A DNA stretch of 64,000 bases from Macrotis lagotis (Eukaryota > Chordata > Mammalia > Peramelemorphia > Peramelidae). The notes under the pieces are model-generated. The model was not told where the DNA came from, did no database searches, and worked only from the letters and a program-made list of their open reading frames with translations. This document shows, in pieces, positions 22,752 through 33,925 of this stretch (the stretch's first letter is position 1; each line of letters opens with the position of its first letter). Made by a program: the position numbers and the translations under genes. The stretch is from the NCBI RefSeq assembly GCF_037893015.1, contig NC_133658.1, positions 252,408,518-252,472,517 of the forward strand. The letters run 5' to 3'.

Positions 22752-22876
22752 TGAAATCAGCTTTCCTAGAATATTCCCAGGTAGCAGCTACCTCATCTCT
22801 TCCATGGCTTCTCTCCAGGGGGCATGGCAATCTTAAAGGGTACTGGCATGCTATCTGTCTTGGACAATTGTGGTTT
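22752..22876 (-). promoter_or_regulatory. SPATA2: SPATA2 5' UTR in exon 2, with an 18-codon uORF
   Basis: The acceptor CTCCTCTTCCAG puts the exon start at 22876. On the minus strand an ATG at 22849-22847 opens an 18-residue frame, MPVPFKIAMPPGEKPWKR, closed by TGA at 22795-22793, 41 nt before the main ATG. Three further ATGs follow in this leader (two within the frame region, one overlapping its end), so scanning ribosomes would meet several starts before SPATA2. Confidence 0.7.
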
Positions 22877-23279
22877 CTGGAAGAGGAGAAATAAAAATAA
22901 TATGAGTAGTTTCCACATGATCATCCTTAAACCAAGTCTCTGAAAAATAAGCCTCCCTTCCAACTTGTTTCATCACCAGTTATTGTTGTTATTGCTAATA
23001 ACATGCATCTGAACATTTATAAGCACTTCTAAGTACAGAACATCATGCTAGGTGCTAGGAGATACACAAAATTCAGAGCAGACTGTTACTGCTAGTGGAA
23101 CTTGCAATTTAGTTAATTTGGAAACCAATTTTGAAAATTTTATGCCAAGCAATAAATATCTGAAATAATCTGTTAAATTTTTTTGCTTAAATTTTAAAAT
23201 TATAGCATTTTGGAAATTCTTTTTTTCTTCCTTTAAGTAGTTTGTTAACCATAAAGTAATATATAATTATACCATTTCA

Positions 23280-23400
23280 GTTAACTTTCATTACATCTTG
23301 TGGCAAAAGTAGTAGCATTATCCCCATTTTACAGATAAGAAACAGCTCAAAAGAATAAATGACATATCAAAGTAATACAGCTAAGTAAATGGTGGGACTC
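23280..23400 (-). mobile_element. MIR fragment
   Basis: ATTATCCCCATTTTACAGAT, AAGAAACAGCTCAAAAG and CAGCTAAGTAAATGGTGGGA on +; antisense and old. Confidence 0.6.
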
Positions 23401-23822
23401 TAAAGCCTTTGTGCTTTGATATAGTTTACAAAATACTTTAATAATTACATTGGATTTAATAGGTATGTTAGATAGTCTTGGGTCTTGAGGATAAATATAG
23501 GAATCAAACTTAACTTCCTGTAGAACCCACCTAACTAATCCTATCTTATGAATTAATGTTGAATGCAATACCAATTTTCTTAAATATTTTTTAAAGCAAG
23601 AAAAACTGGATCCAATGTCATTTTAAAAAGCTTAAACTTAATTATCTTTAATCTATCTAACCTCATTTAATTCTACTCTAATGCTTCATTGTGGCATAAT
23701 GTTCTCAAAAGCTTTATTAAGAAGTTTAGACTGTGGCAGGTTTTTTAACATGCTAGAAATTCTTCAAGTTATGGTTCAAGCAACAGACTACCTGAATATA
23801 AAAGTTACTATTTATAGACTAA

Positions 23823-23980
23823 TTTTTTTTTAGGTTTTTTTAGGTTTTTGCAAGGCAATGGGGTTAAGTGGCTTGCCCAAGGCCACACAGCTAGGTAATA
23901 ATTATTAAGTGTCTGAGGCCAGATTTGGTACTCCTGACTCCAGGGCCAGTGCTTTATCCACTGCGCCACCTAGCTGCCCC
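23823..23980 (-). mobile_element. WSINE1-type SINE, full length
   Basis: TTTTTTTAGG and GCAAGGCAATGGGGTTAAGT lead to CCACTGCGCCACCTAGCTGC on +. The flanks TTTATAGACTAAT and TTTATAGATTATT look like a slightly decayed target duplication. Confidence 0.9.
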
Positions 23981-24229
23981 CAATGTTTATAGATTATTAA
24001 AAAAAAGTAACAAATATGATAGAGTAAAACATTGCTTTACAAGTTTCCTTCCAGCAAAGTATCTTCTATCATTGTCAAAATACTAGAATATTCCTTGTAA
24101 AATATTAACAGGAAACCTGTTATTAATTTCGAGGAAGACACAAAACAAGATGTATATTCTCCAAAGGAGAATATAAAAACAAGATGTATATTCTCACTGT
24201 CATGGAGTTTGGCACAAGTCCAAGAGAGA

Positions 24230-24704
24230 TTCTGGATGGTGAGGGCCTTCAGATATTCCTGTTTCCAATCCTTTTCACTGACTCATAATGAATATTCTAC
24301 TCTTTAACCATGGAACTCTAAAATGGACCCTCTTATTTCTTCTATATATAAATTCTCTTAATGATCTCATTACCTTTCACTGGTTCAATTATCAACTCTC
24401 TCCTAACACTCAGATCTAAAATGTCTATTTTTAATCTTGAGTTTCAGTCTTATTTTATTGGAGTCCTTTGAAATGTCTCCAACTGGTTCACCTGTAAGTA
24501 CCTCAAACATCAGATTCAAAAATGAAACTAATGAGTAATCATTCCTATACCTCACTTTCCTCGAAGCTTACCTTTTTTGTAAAGAATATCACACTATCCT
24601 CCTAGTCACCCAGGTTTTCAACTTTGGAGTCACTGAGATTCACTGTCATTCCCCACTCCACTAAATCCAATCAGTTGTCAGGTCTTGTCAATTTTATATC
24701 CACA
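24230..24704 (+). mobile_element. L2-like LINE fragment
   Basis: TTCAATTATCAACTCTCTCC, AATGTCTCCAACTGGTTCAC, CTCAAACATCAGATTC and ATCAGTTGTCAGGTCTTGTC follow the L2 ORF2 order in sense. An antisense MIR fragment (about 24700-24800) separates it from the next L2 piece. Confidence 0.55.
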
Positions 24705-24984
24705 TCATAAATCTAGAGCTGAAAGGGATCTTGAAGCTAGCTATCTTGCCCAACCCCTCATAAGTGACTTGCCCAAGTTTACAAAGATGATAAGGTTCTT
24801 TGACCTCAGAGGATTCTCCCCCCCCCCCCCCACTGAAAATCTTGTTCTTTCCATTTCACTGGAAAAAATTCTCTCCTCTCATTTTTTTTTATCACATCAT
24901 CATTCAGATGCCTTCTGCCATTATTTCCTCCCTAATGTAACATGAAAAATTAACTTTTCTCCCTGCCAAGCTGAGCCTTTATAT

Positions 24985-26395
24985 ATTAACAAGTGATTTT
25001 ATTTCATTCCATCTTTCCCAGTAATTTACCCCTTCTATCATCACCACACTCACTTATTTCCAATCTTTCCCTGTCTAATGGCTATCCCATATGTCCCCCT
25101 CTATTTAAAAAAAAAATCTCCCTTCATCCCCTACTAGTTATCCTATATCTCCCTATGGTCAAACTCCTGGAGGTCTTCTCCAATTGGTATTCCTAATTTC
25201 TTTCCTCTCACTCTCTTAACTACTTATAGTTTGGCTTCCAAACCCATCATTTAATTGCTCCTTAGAAAGTTACCAGTTATCTTTTCATCTCCAAATCTAA
25301 TGACTTTTCTCAATCTTCATCCTTGTCCTTTTATGCAGCCTCTGACTTTGTTGATCACTCTCTGCTGTTTGCATGACACATTTCTTTCCTCATTCTTCTG
25401 TTTCTCTGTCTTCTTTGCTGAATCTAACTAGCATTCCTTGTCATGCTTGCTAATGGAGGTGGAGTTCCCTCAACACTTTCTGCTAGGTTCTTTTCTCATT
25501 TCTATTTCAATTGGTGATCTCATCAGTTCCACAATTCAGTTAAACTCTCTATGGAGATGATTCTCCGTTCCTATTTTCCTAGCCCTAACCTTTCTTTAGA
25601 CCTCCATCACATCTTCAACAGCTTATTGGAAATCTTAAGTTTGGATGTCCCATTGACACTGAAAATTCAACATAACCAACAAACTCACCTCCCCAACCCT
25701 TCCCTAATCCTAACTTCAGCATTAATAACAGTGACTTGAAATTGTCCATAATTCTAATCTCTCACCTCCTATATCCAATCAATCTATTCTATCTTATCTT
25801 CCCTAACACCAGTCCATCCTCCACTCATCTGTCAAAATTGAGTTTTCTAAAATTCAGATCTTACCAAACCATCCTTCTGAGCCACTCCAATGACTCCCTA
25901 TTAACTCTAGGATGACAACTATAAGATCATTAGTTTTAAATTAAAAGTCATTTATAATCTATTGCCTTCTTCTCAACTTTCCTATCTTCTTGCACTTACA
26001 CCCCCCCCACATTCTCTATAACCCAGTGGCCTTCTTTCAATTCTTCAAACATGCCCCATCTTCTGATTGAGCATTCTTACTGGCTATCCCCCATCCTTTA
26101 AACTCTTTCTTCCTTGATTCCCTGGCTTCCTTCAAATCTTAGTTAAAGGTCAACCTTCTGCAACTTGCTCTTCTAAGTCTTCTTTAATCTCAGTGCTTTC
26201 TCTCTGAATCTATCCCAATTTTTCCTATGTATATCTTTTATTTATGTAGTTGTTTCTGTGTTGTCTCCCTGATTAGGCTGTAAAATCCTTGAGGGCAAGG
26301 ATTGCCTTTTGCCTTTCTTTATATCCCCATAGTGCAGAGTCTGGCACACAGGTGTTTCAGAAATGATGGTTGATGGACTGACACTGAGCTGATAA
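24985..26395 (+). mobile_element. L2 LINE, ORF2 end and 3' end
   Basis: CAGCCTCTGACTTTGTTGAT, GTTTGGATGTCCCATTGAC, CATCCTCCACTCATCTGTCA, CCACTCCAATGACTCCCTAT, TCCCTGGCTTCCTTCAAATC, TCCTTGAGGGCAAGGATTGC and GCAGAGTCTGGCACACAGG run in L2 order to the 3' end. The open frames at 24993-25196 and 25551-25739 are decayed L2 coding. Confidence 0.75.
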
Positions 26396-26549
26396 CAGGA
26401 TGACCCAGAAGAATGCAGAATCTCTTAAATAAGATCTGGAAACACTCAAAAAGAATAACTATCCATGTAGGAAAAAACCAAATACCTTAAGAAAGACTAC
26501 TGTTCAGATTATAAACCATGCAAGTCACCTATACAATTCATATGTACAT

Positions 26550-26810
26550 ATCTGAGGTCTTGGACAGACCCAAGCCTGGAAAAGAATAGAAGAGCAATCT
26601 AATTTCCTCAAAGACAATCTGCACATTTCTTTTAATGAACTCTAAGCTTCTTCCTGAAACAGTCTATCTTTTTAACATCAATCTTGTTCCTGTGATGTTG
26701 GATAGCTGAGTCAAAGAATATAGCAATTTTTGATGAACTAGAGTTGGGGATCAACCCAAAGGGCAATGAAGGTTATCCCATCACATATGATGGGCAGGAG
26801 CAGTCTGTGG
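26550..26810 (+). mobile_element. Possible RTE (BovB-like) LINE fragment
   Basis: Mixed-frame translation gives segments such as FLKDNLHISFNEL followed by ACATCAATCTTGTTCCTGTG and TATCCCATCACATATGATGG. These resemble the C-terminal part of RTE reverse transcriptase. It is strongly decayed and the assignment is tentative. Confidence 0.4.
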
Positions 26811-26829
26811 GTAATATAATTAATTCAAC

Positions 26830-27270
26830 ATAAATTAAACTTTTCTATGTTAGAGGCACTGTGATAAGTGCTGAATGTTCATAATAAAGGGACAGAACAT
26901 GGATGATGTAACAAAGGATGCTGAGATGGAGTAATTGAACAGATTGAGAATAAAGAGGTGACACTGAAGTCAGCATTAAGAAAAAGTGCCCAGGAGAAGG
27001 TTGCAGTCAACATTAAAAAAACTACAAAAAGTGAAAATAAAATGAGGACTGAGAAAAGGCCATTAGATTGTAGAGTTATAAGGGATAATTGGTAACTTTG
27101 GAGAGAGAGAGACTTCAGTTGAATAATGAGGTCAGAAATCAGACTATAAGGCAGTAAGATGGAAGAGGAGGAATTCTTCAGGAGAAATGACAAAAGGATG
27201 TCATAAGAGAAAGGGGGGGTGGAGGTGGGGGAAGATGGGCTGGTAGCAGAGTTATAGGAAAATATAAGCA
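26830..27270. repeat. Old unassigned dispersed repeat
   Basis: GGCACTGTGATAAGTGCTGA and GTGCCCAGGAGAAGGTTGCA resemble the phrasing of the element at 61020-62225. The minus-strand 134-codon open frame across it has no protein features I recognise and is rich in Ser/Leu runs from simple purine tracts. Confidence 0.4.
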
Positions 27271-27429
27271 ACAAATAATTCATTCTACTGAGAGTACAAG
27301 AAAAAACTCATTGGGAGTTCCCATGGAATGAGTTTACCAAAGGACATAAACATAAATTGCATGAATTTATTAATGTAATTAAACCATTTAAATAAGCTGC
27401 CTACTAGCTCCAACAAAAATTTTTCCTGA

Positions 27430-27437
27430 TGTGTGTG

Positions 27438-27480
<43 letters not shown>
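27430..27480. repeat. (GT)n/(CA)n simple repeat
   Basis: A short GT run and TAT are followed by about 20 CA units. The GTGTGTGTATACACACAC core is self-complementary. Confidence 0.97.
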
Positions 27481-27482
<2 letters not shown>

Positions 27483-27718
27483 TTTTAAGGATTAAAAACC
27501 TACTTAAGAGTCACATAAGCTTCTTCTTAAAACTTACTGTTCTTAAAACAATTTAAAGAAAGAAGGAAATCCCAGACTCCTTCAAACTGAGCTTACATTT
27601 TTTTACAAAGGTTAATTGTTTTAGTTACAAAATAGTACACATTTGCATATATACATATCAACAATAATGAAAAAAGTATTTAGCATGTAAAAATATTTGG
27701 CTATTATTATCATTTTAC

Positions 27719-27859
27719 CTTTTTTCAAGGCAATGGGGATAAATGACTTGCCCAAGGTCACACAGCTAGCTAATTATTAAGCGTCTGAGGTCGGATTTGA
27801 ACTCAGGTACTACTGACTCCAGAGCTGGCGCTCTATCCACTGTGCCATGTAGCTGCCCC
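27719..27859 (-). mobile_element. WSINE1-type SINE
   Basis: TTCAAGGCAATGGGGATAAA to GCGCTCTATCCACTGTGCCA on +. Flanking TTTGGCTATTAT on both sides is a target duplication. Confidence 0.9.
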
Positions 27860-28225
27860 TTTGGCTATTATTTTTAATCATACAATTCATTCCACAGAAG
27901 TAAGGGAAGAAGAGCTGGACTGGGAGGCAGGATTTCAGTACTATTTCTGCTATTAACTGTGTGACTTGGTGCAAACCTTTCTAGATCAATTTCCTAAACT
28001 ATAAAATAAGAGAGTTGAACTAGATAATTTAAGACCTGCAACAGCCCTAACATTAAGGGGTGAATTCATTTGACAGTTTAAGAACTAATACAAATAGATC
28101 AGGAACCAAAGTAAACTGGCAGCTTGTGGTACAATGGATAGTTGTCTTTAAAGTTAGGTAAATCAAGCCAGTTCAATTTAGAAGGACTATAACATTGGAA
28201 AAGTCCATTAAAGGTACAGTTGAGT

Positions 28226-28380
28226 TTTGTTTTTTGTTTTCTGTAAGACAATGGGGTTAAATAACTTGCCCAAGATCATACAAGCTAAGGTAATTATTAG
28301 GTGTCTGAGGGCAGATTTGAATCCAGGTCCTCCTGACTCCAGAGCCAATACTCTTATCCACTGTACCACCTAGCTGCCCC
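28226..28380 (-). mobile_element. WSINE1-type SINE
   Basis: TAAGACAATGGGGTTAAATA to CCACTGTACCACCTAGCTGC on +. It is somewhat diverged, with no clear target duplication. Confidence 0.88.
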
Positions 28381-28399
28381 ATAGTCAAATTTCAAAAAC

Positions 28400-29600
28400 A
28401 AAATTCTAATGAAAAGTATTTCTGCCTCCTGGCACTGAGCAAGAACAGAAGAACAAAACTCATCCCTTCTCTCATTCCTTTAGTATCTCTTCTCCTCAAT
28501 CAGAAAAGGTAAACCCTTTTCTAGGAGAGGGGCAAAGACCAAGACTAATTAGCTTTAGAATTTGCTCTGGCAGCTAGCTCCTCCATACCATGAAGGGAAT
28601 TAAAAATTGCATTGTCCCTGATCATAGCAAAAGCTTTTTCTGAGAATCATGTTTGCATTTTATTCACTTTCAGCCAGTATTCCCAGCACTTTGAGAGCTG
28701 AACAAAATTAGGCTCTATGCAAAACAACACAGTTATAGAAGACTAAGGCAGCCCAGCTGCAGTACCAGTTAATTTATCAAAGCAATTTGAGGATCAGGAT
28801 GCAAACACTTGTCACTTTCCCAAAAGCCTTCAACTGTAAATATCCCTAAAGCAGACAGACAGCTGCAAGGAGCTAAGGTGCCCAGTCAGCATTAAACAAT
28901 GCTCCAAAATAAGGTCCCCTTTTGAAAAAGCAAACTGTCAACCTGAGGTTCTGCAGCTCTACCGTATTTTTTAATCACCTCAATGGAAAGGTATGCTGGT
29001 TGAAAGCCAAAATGAGCTTAAGTAGATTTCCTGGCCAAATCAGAATTAGCTCACCTTTGGCCTCAGTGGACCCATTCAAACACAAACATTTCAAAACAGC
29101 AAAGTGAAAACACACCATTTACCACAGAGAAAAGACAAGTTATTTCTATCACATTTCACTCTAAATCCACAAGATAGAGCAACCCTATATCGGCATAACT
29201 TAATAGAAATTTCTTCAGTGCAGATGCAATGGAAGAACGTCCCAATTCTTATACTCTCTGAAGGGATTCCCAAAAGGAAATTCATACAACTTAAAAGAAA
29301 TCCACAGGGCCCTTTCCACCAATAGCTAACATTCAAAGATCTGATTAGATTCACCCCAGACCAAATAAATGCAAAATACCAAGTACCCAAATTTCTGAAG
29401 CTCAAAATGAGATCGACATTGCTAAAATCGGTCTTCTGTTTAGTTTAACAGGATCTATTCCCTTGTGGCGCTATGAAAAGTAAGCTATCTTGCTGTTTTG
29501 CCCTTCAAATGGGGACCAAAAAGATTCCTCACCTTCTCCTCACCAAGGAGGCTTTATCTTAATGACTTGTACTGTCTTTTCACCAAACTCTCCTGATTGT
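28400..29600. other. SPATA2: Unique intronic sequence with no repeat or exon recognised
   Basis: This 1.2 kb next to the SPATA2 CpG island shows no SINE, LINE or simple repeat. Overlapping short frames near 28.9-29.4 kb on both strands have no family resemblance and are treated as chance. Confidence 0.5.
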
Positions 29601-29639
29601 CTCTCTCTCTCTCAATCTTCGGAGACCCCTAGAGATTCA

Positions 29640-30430
29640 CTACCCCGAGTCCGGCGTTCTCCCAGCCCCGACTCTTCGTCCAGGACCCCTCTTTTCCGCC
29701 CCCCGGGCCGTCGTGTGGGCTCCAGTTCCCCTTCACTCCCATCCACGCTTCCTCCGAGCTGGATGGCCGCCGCCCCCGGCCGCCCCCGGGGGGTCCCGGG
29801 CACCTCTTCAGTTCTGAACGGGCTCCCCCCGCGCCGGGGTCCGCCCCCGAAGCCCCAGCGCCGGGTGCCCCGGGCGCCCCGGGCCCGCCCGCCCCAAGCC
29901 CCGAGCCGGGGAAGCCCCGCCGGTCGGGGGGAATTTCCGCCCGGGGCCACCCCAGGGTGGCGGGTCACTTACCGAGGAGGCCGCCGCCGCCTCGGGCCGT
30001 GGCGGGGAGCGTGCGGGAGGCGGAGGAGCCGGGGCCGGGCCAGGGGCGCTCCAGACTCCGGCCGCCCGAGGGGCGAGCGAGACCCGAGCCCTCAGGGACG
30101 GAGGCGACCCGGAAACACACGGACCGGAAGTGATACGGCTCGGCCGCGGTTGCGGCTGCGCGCGTGGGGGGCGGGGAGGCCGCGGCCCCGCCCGGCGTGA
30201 GGCGAGCACCCTCCTGGGAAGCGGGAGGTTAGGCGGCGGCGGCGGCGACGACCTAGGTCCAGTCCGGTCCTGAGAGGGAAAGCGGCAGGGAGCCCGGGTG
30301 ACGACCCGGAAGTCAACGGAAAGGAAGTGACGTTCCGGAGCTACGCCCCAAGGTTGTGGCGGTTTGAGTTGCCTTGGGAACCGGCGGAGTGGGACGGGGA
30401 CGGGGGCGGGGGCGAGGCCCGGGGCCTTAG
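29640..30430 (-). promoter_or_regulatory. SPATA2: SPATA2 CpG island and promoter with ETS-type sites
   Basis: A sharp change to GC-rich, CpG-dense sequence marks the promoter. ETS-family motifs occur at 30124-30132 (CCGGAAGTG) and 30306-30313 (CCGGAAGT). A GGAAGTGACGTTCCGG segment around 30323-30338 combines an ETS-like core with a TGACGT half-site. There is no TATA box. Transcription of SPATA2 probably starts between about 30.1 and 30.35 kb. Long open frames through this island on both strands are a by-product of high GC. Confidence 0.8.
29973..30310 (-). other. SPATA2: SPATA2 non-coding exon 1 (5' end approximate)
   Basis: On the minus strand a strong donor GG|TAAGTG-like context (CACTTACC on + at 29967-29973) closes an exon at 29973 inside the CpG island. 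It would splice to the acceptor at 22876. The transcription start is not fixed by sequence, and the upper limit is a guess from the ETS sites. Confidence 0.6.
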
Positions 30431-30485
30431 AGAGGGGAAGCTCCGAAGCCTGGCTGGGCTCCTGATGGGACAGCCCTTAATTTAG

Positions 30486-31225
30486 GCACATTTATGAGAA
30501 CGAAAGTCATTCCCCAATTGGCAAACGGTCCAAGGATGCGAAGAGACTAAAGATCTCAACAGTCACATGAAAATCGCTATTCTTTAGAGAAATGCAAATT
30601 AAAAGACCTCAGGTACCCACCTCGTACCTATCAGATTGGCTAAGATGTTCAGTGTGGGAGGCAATGGGGGGAAACTGGGCCAGTCTGGGAAAACTTATAT
30701 AAACTAATGCCCAGTGAAGTGAGGGGAACCAGGAAATACACATTATATAATATATATTATATTCATTATATATCATATATACATTAACAATAACAATTGT
30801 GAGATGACCAACTAAGATGGGCATGGCTCCTCTTAGCAGTTCAGCAATAAAGGACATTCCCTCCAACGTTGAGTCTAAAAGACTTGTGGTGGAAAATGCC
30901 ATCCACTTCCAGAGGAAAAACTATGGAATCTGAATGAAGACAAAAGCATAGTAATTTTTACTTTTTAAAACCTTTTTTGCTTTTCTTTCTTTCTCATGGT
31001 TTTTTTCCCCTTTAATTTTGATTTTTCTTAAACAACATGACTAATATGGAAATATGTTAAGCATGATTGTATATATATATAACCTGTATCAGATTGTTTG
31101 GTGCCATGGAGAGAGAAGAGGGAAGGAGGGTGATAGAAAAATGTGGAACTCAAAAGTTTACAAAAATATGAATGTTGAAAATTATCTTGCATGTAATTGG
31201 AAAAAAATAAATTCAAAAACAAAAT
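30486..31225 (+). mobile_element. L1 3' end, internally deleted, abutting the CpG island
   Basis: CCCCAATTGGCAAACGGTCC, GAGAAATGCAAATTAAAAGA, ACCTATCAGATTGGCTAAGA, TGCCCAGTGAAGTGAGGGGA and CCATCCACTTCCAGAGGAAA lead to a 3' UTR ending AAAAAAATAAATTCAAAAAC. The order is that of a marsupial L1 ORF2 end, with a large internal gap. It begins about 60 bp after the GC-rich island ends. Confidence 0.85.
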
Positions 31226-32954
31226 TATACCTCTTTCTACAAGTAGGGTTTTTTCCCAATTCACTCCTTACAGCAAATAGTTTTAGAGTTTGCAAATGTA
31301 TTAACCAGAATCTTTACGTACATTTGTCTCCAACTAGAAGGAATACAGACATTTTGGGATTCCTCAGACCCATAATAAGGAGTGGTGTCCACCTGATTCT
31401 ATTTCACAAGACATATATCCATGGGAACTGTGACTGTTCACCTCTGTACCCCTCAGCCAGGGTTCCCAACAAATGTTAAAGTTCATTTCATAGAAGAGCT
31501 GGACAAGACCTTAGAGATTAAATTGCCCTGTGCCTCAGTTTCCTCATCTATAAAATGAGAGAATTTGATTCAATGGCCTGTAAAAGTCCCTTGGTTTTAA
31601 ATATATATTCCTGTGATCAACACCAACCACCTCCTTGTACAGATAGCATTAATGGGTCTTAAAGGGGGAATATAGCTTGTATAAGATCATACATAGCCCC
31701 AGGCCTCTTAAACTGCCTTGTGCTCTTTCTTCTAAACTGCAGCCACCTCCCTTAGATCTTCAGAATACAGAATAGGCATATGCACATATTTACATCTACA
31801 TATTCTATAAACTGATCATACAAGAAGTTCCAATCAACATGAATATAAAAAGAGTTAAATCAAATCTGACCTATGTAAAACTAACATATAAAACACAAGG
31901 TCCTAGAGAGTAGGGATTCTGTCACTTTTGTATTTATGTTCTCAGCATTTAACAGTTTAACCTGAAATTCAGGTGCCAGAGGAATAGGGACTGGACTTTT
32001 TAGAATTTCAAATTGATAGATCCTCTCAGAGGAGGAAACTCCATTTACAAATGCACAAAGGCAATCTTCTTTGCAACATCTGGTTTTAGAGTTGTCTAGA
32101 GCCCTGGTGAGACTTGAGTTCAGGGTCACACTACCATTAAGTGTCAAGGCTAAGACTGGAAACCAGGTCTTCTTGACTCAGAGGCTCTCTCTATCCATTA
32201 TCCTACACTCCCTCTTTGCCCAGCACATAAATACTTGTTAACATTTAAAAATGGGAGAGTCCTAATGGGGATTTTGAACCTCAATTACTACCTCCGTAAA
32301 ATAAGTTTAGACTAATTGGACTAGATAGTTTCCAAAGTTCCCTACCTGTTCTGACATTTTTGGTTGAACTTCTTAAGATCCCTTCTATCTCTGACAGTCT
32401 ATGACTTGCACAATTTTACTACTTATATACTAATTAAAGTTTAATTTTTTTTGTATCCTTGATTTTATATTGCATTATTGTTCATCATATCAGTTTTATT
32501 TTAGTGGTTTCCAATCATTGGGCCCTAGGTTGGGCAATGAGAATCATGGAGTTTTATTGCAAGAGGTTCATTGTATTAGATTACTTAAATAAGAAAACTG
32601 TAAATAATAAACTTTCATATTTCAAATGTATGTCGGATGCTATTGTGAATAATAAGTTCATAGACCCCAGGTTAAGAACCCTTGGTCTAGTCCAATCTCT
32701 TACCATTTATAGACTCAATAAATGACATTCAGATTTCAAATCCAACACAACTCCAAACCCAATTTTTGTTCCACTATATCATGCTGCCTCTCTGTTTATA
32801 AAGTACAGAACTGGTGATGCTTCTTTAATCTATGAAATCAAACCTTCCATTACTGCTGTGTTTTTGACCCAAGAACAGTTTGATTTCAGTTCTTGTATAC
32901 ATGATTTTCTATATTGATGATTCCCCAAGAAATTCCAGATAAGTCAAAAACTTT
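31226..32954. other. Intergenic, mostly unclassified with old MIR pieces
   Basis: MIR-like segments are seen at about 31490-31620 (+) and 32030-32215 (-). An old repeat (32500-32690) shares its end with 4847-5065. No gene is seen; the open frame at 32459-32725 lies over that repeat. Confidence 0.5.
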
Positions 32955-32958
32955 CTTA

Positions 32959-33106
32959 GGGGCAGCTAGGTGTCTCAGTGGATAGAATGTGGGACCTGGA
33001 GTCAGGAGTACCTGAGTTCAAATCTGGCCTCAGACACTTAATAATTACCTAGCTGTGTGGCCTTGGGCAAGCCACTTAACCCTATTACCTTGCAAAAAAA
33101 AAAAAA
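32959..33106 (+). mobile_element. WSINE1-type SINE
   Basis: GGGGCAGCTAGGTGTCTCAG to CTTAACCCTATTACCTTGCA and a 13-A tail. It is full length and has few changes. Confidence 0.92.
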
Positions 33107-33859
33107 GAGCTGGACAAACTTTCAAGCTAAGTTTATTGATTTCAAGAATTCACTGAAGTAATTTTCCTTCTCTTGGTCTCAATTTCCTACCCTGTAAAGA
33201 GAAGGAACTGAAAACTAGATGTTCTCCAAGGTTCTGTCTACCTCTGAAATTCTGATTCTACAGCACTTCATTCTTGGCACTTACCATACAGAAACCCTCC
33301 TATGAGCAAATGTGAAGGATTTCCATCATGGACTACTAAAACAAAGGGTGCTTTACCATTGCTCTTCTATACATGTAGTTTCCCATTGAGGTAAATACCA
33401 CTTCTACAGACTCCTGGAGAGAGTAACTTGCTACATCATTTAATACCTGACAGGCCATCTCCTGGGGAAGAGCATGTCTAAGGTTAGTTTGGTCTTCAGG
33501 TGAAAAGATGTGCACGTTTGTGTGCATACTTGGGTCTTTTCATGTTGTACCGTTGCACAGTCTTCAGAAATCCATGGACACTATACAATGAAGCATCAGA
33601 AAAGGTCTTTGGGAGATGCCCAAAGTCATGTGGTTGATAAATCCTTATCATTAGAAGCATCATAGAATGCATTTAAATCTAAATTTTTTCACTTAACTAC
33701 CTGCAGTATCCTTGGGCCCTCTTTCTCTCTCTCACTACCTCAGTTTACTCAAACTCTAAAATGAGGACATAATACATTCATTGTTTATCTCACAAGGGTT
33801 TTTGTGAGAAAAACACCCTGTAAACTGGAAAGCTATATATATATTATATACAGATATTT

Positions 33860-33925
<66 letters not shown>

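Larger units (their letters stand above)
22877..29972 (-). other. SPATA2: SPATA2 intron 1
   Basis: It runs from the donor GGTAAGTG (in the CpG island) to the acceptor at 22877. Contents: MIRs, WSINEs at 23823-23980, 27719-27859 and 28226-28380, two L2 pieces (24230-26395), a possible RTE fragment (26550-26810), an old unassigned repeat (26830-27270), a CA/GT tract (27430-27480), and about 1.2 kb of apparently unique sequence (28400-29600). No other gene is seen. Confidence 0.75.

Noticed and set aside
26879-27283. 134-codon minus-strand frame
   Set aside because: Ser/Leu/Pro-rich translation of a purine-rich old repeat, with no domain or conserved start.
27285-27476. Frame beginning with alternating Cys-Val
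   Set aside because: Translation of the CA/GT tract.
29490-30316. Several long open frames on both strands across the SPATA2 CpG island
   Set aside because: High GC removes stop codons. The predicted proteins are Pro/Arg/Gly-rich with no domains, and the frames overlap each other and the donor of SPATA2 exon 1.
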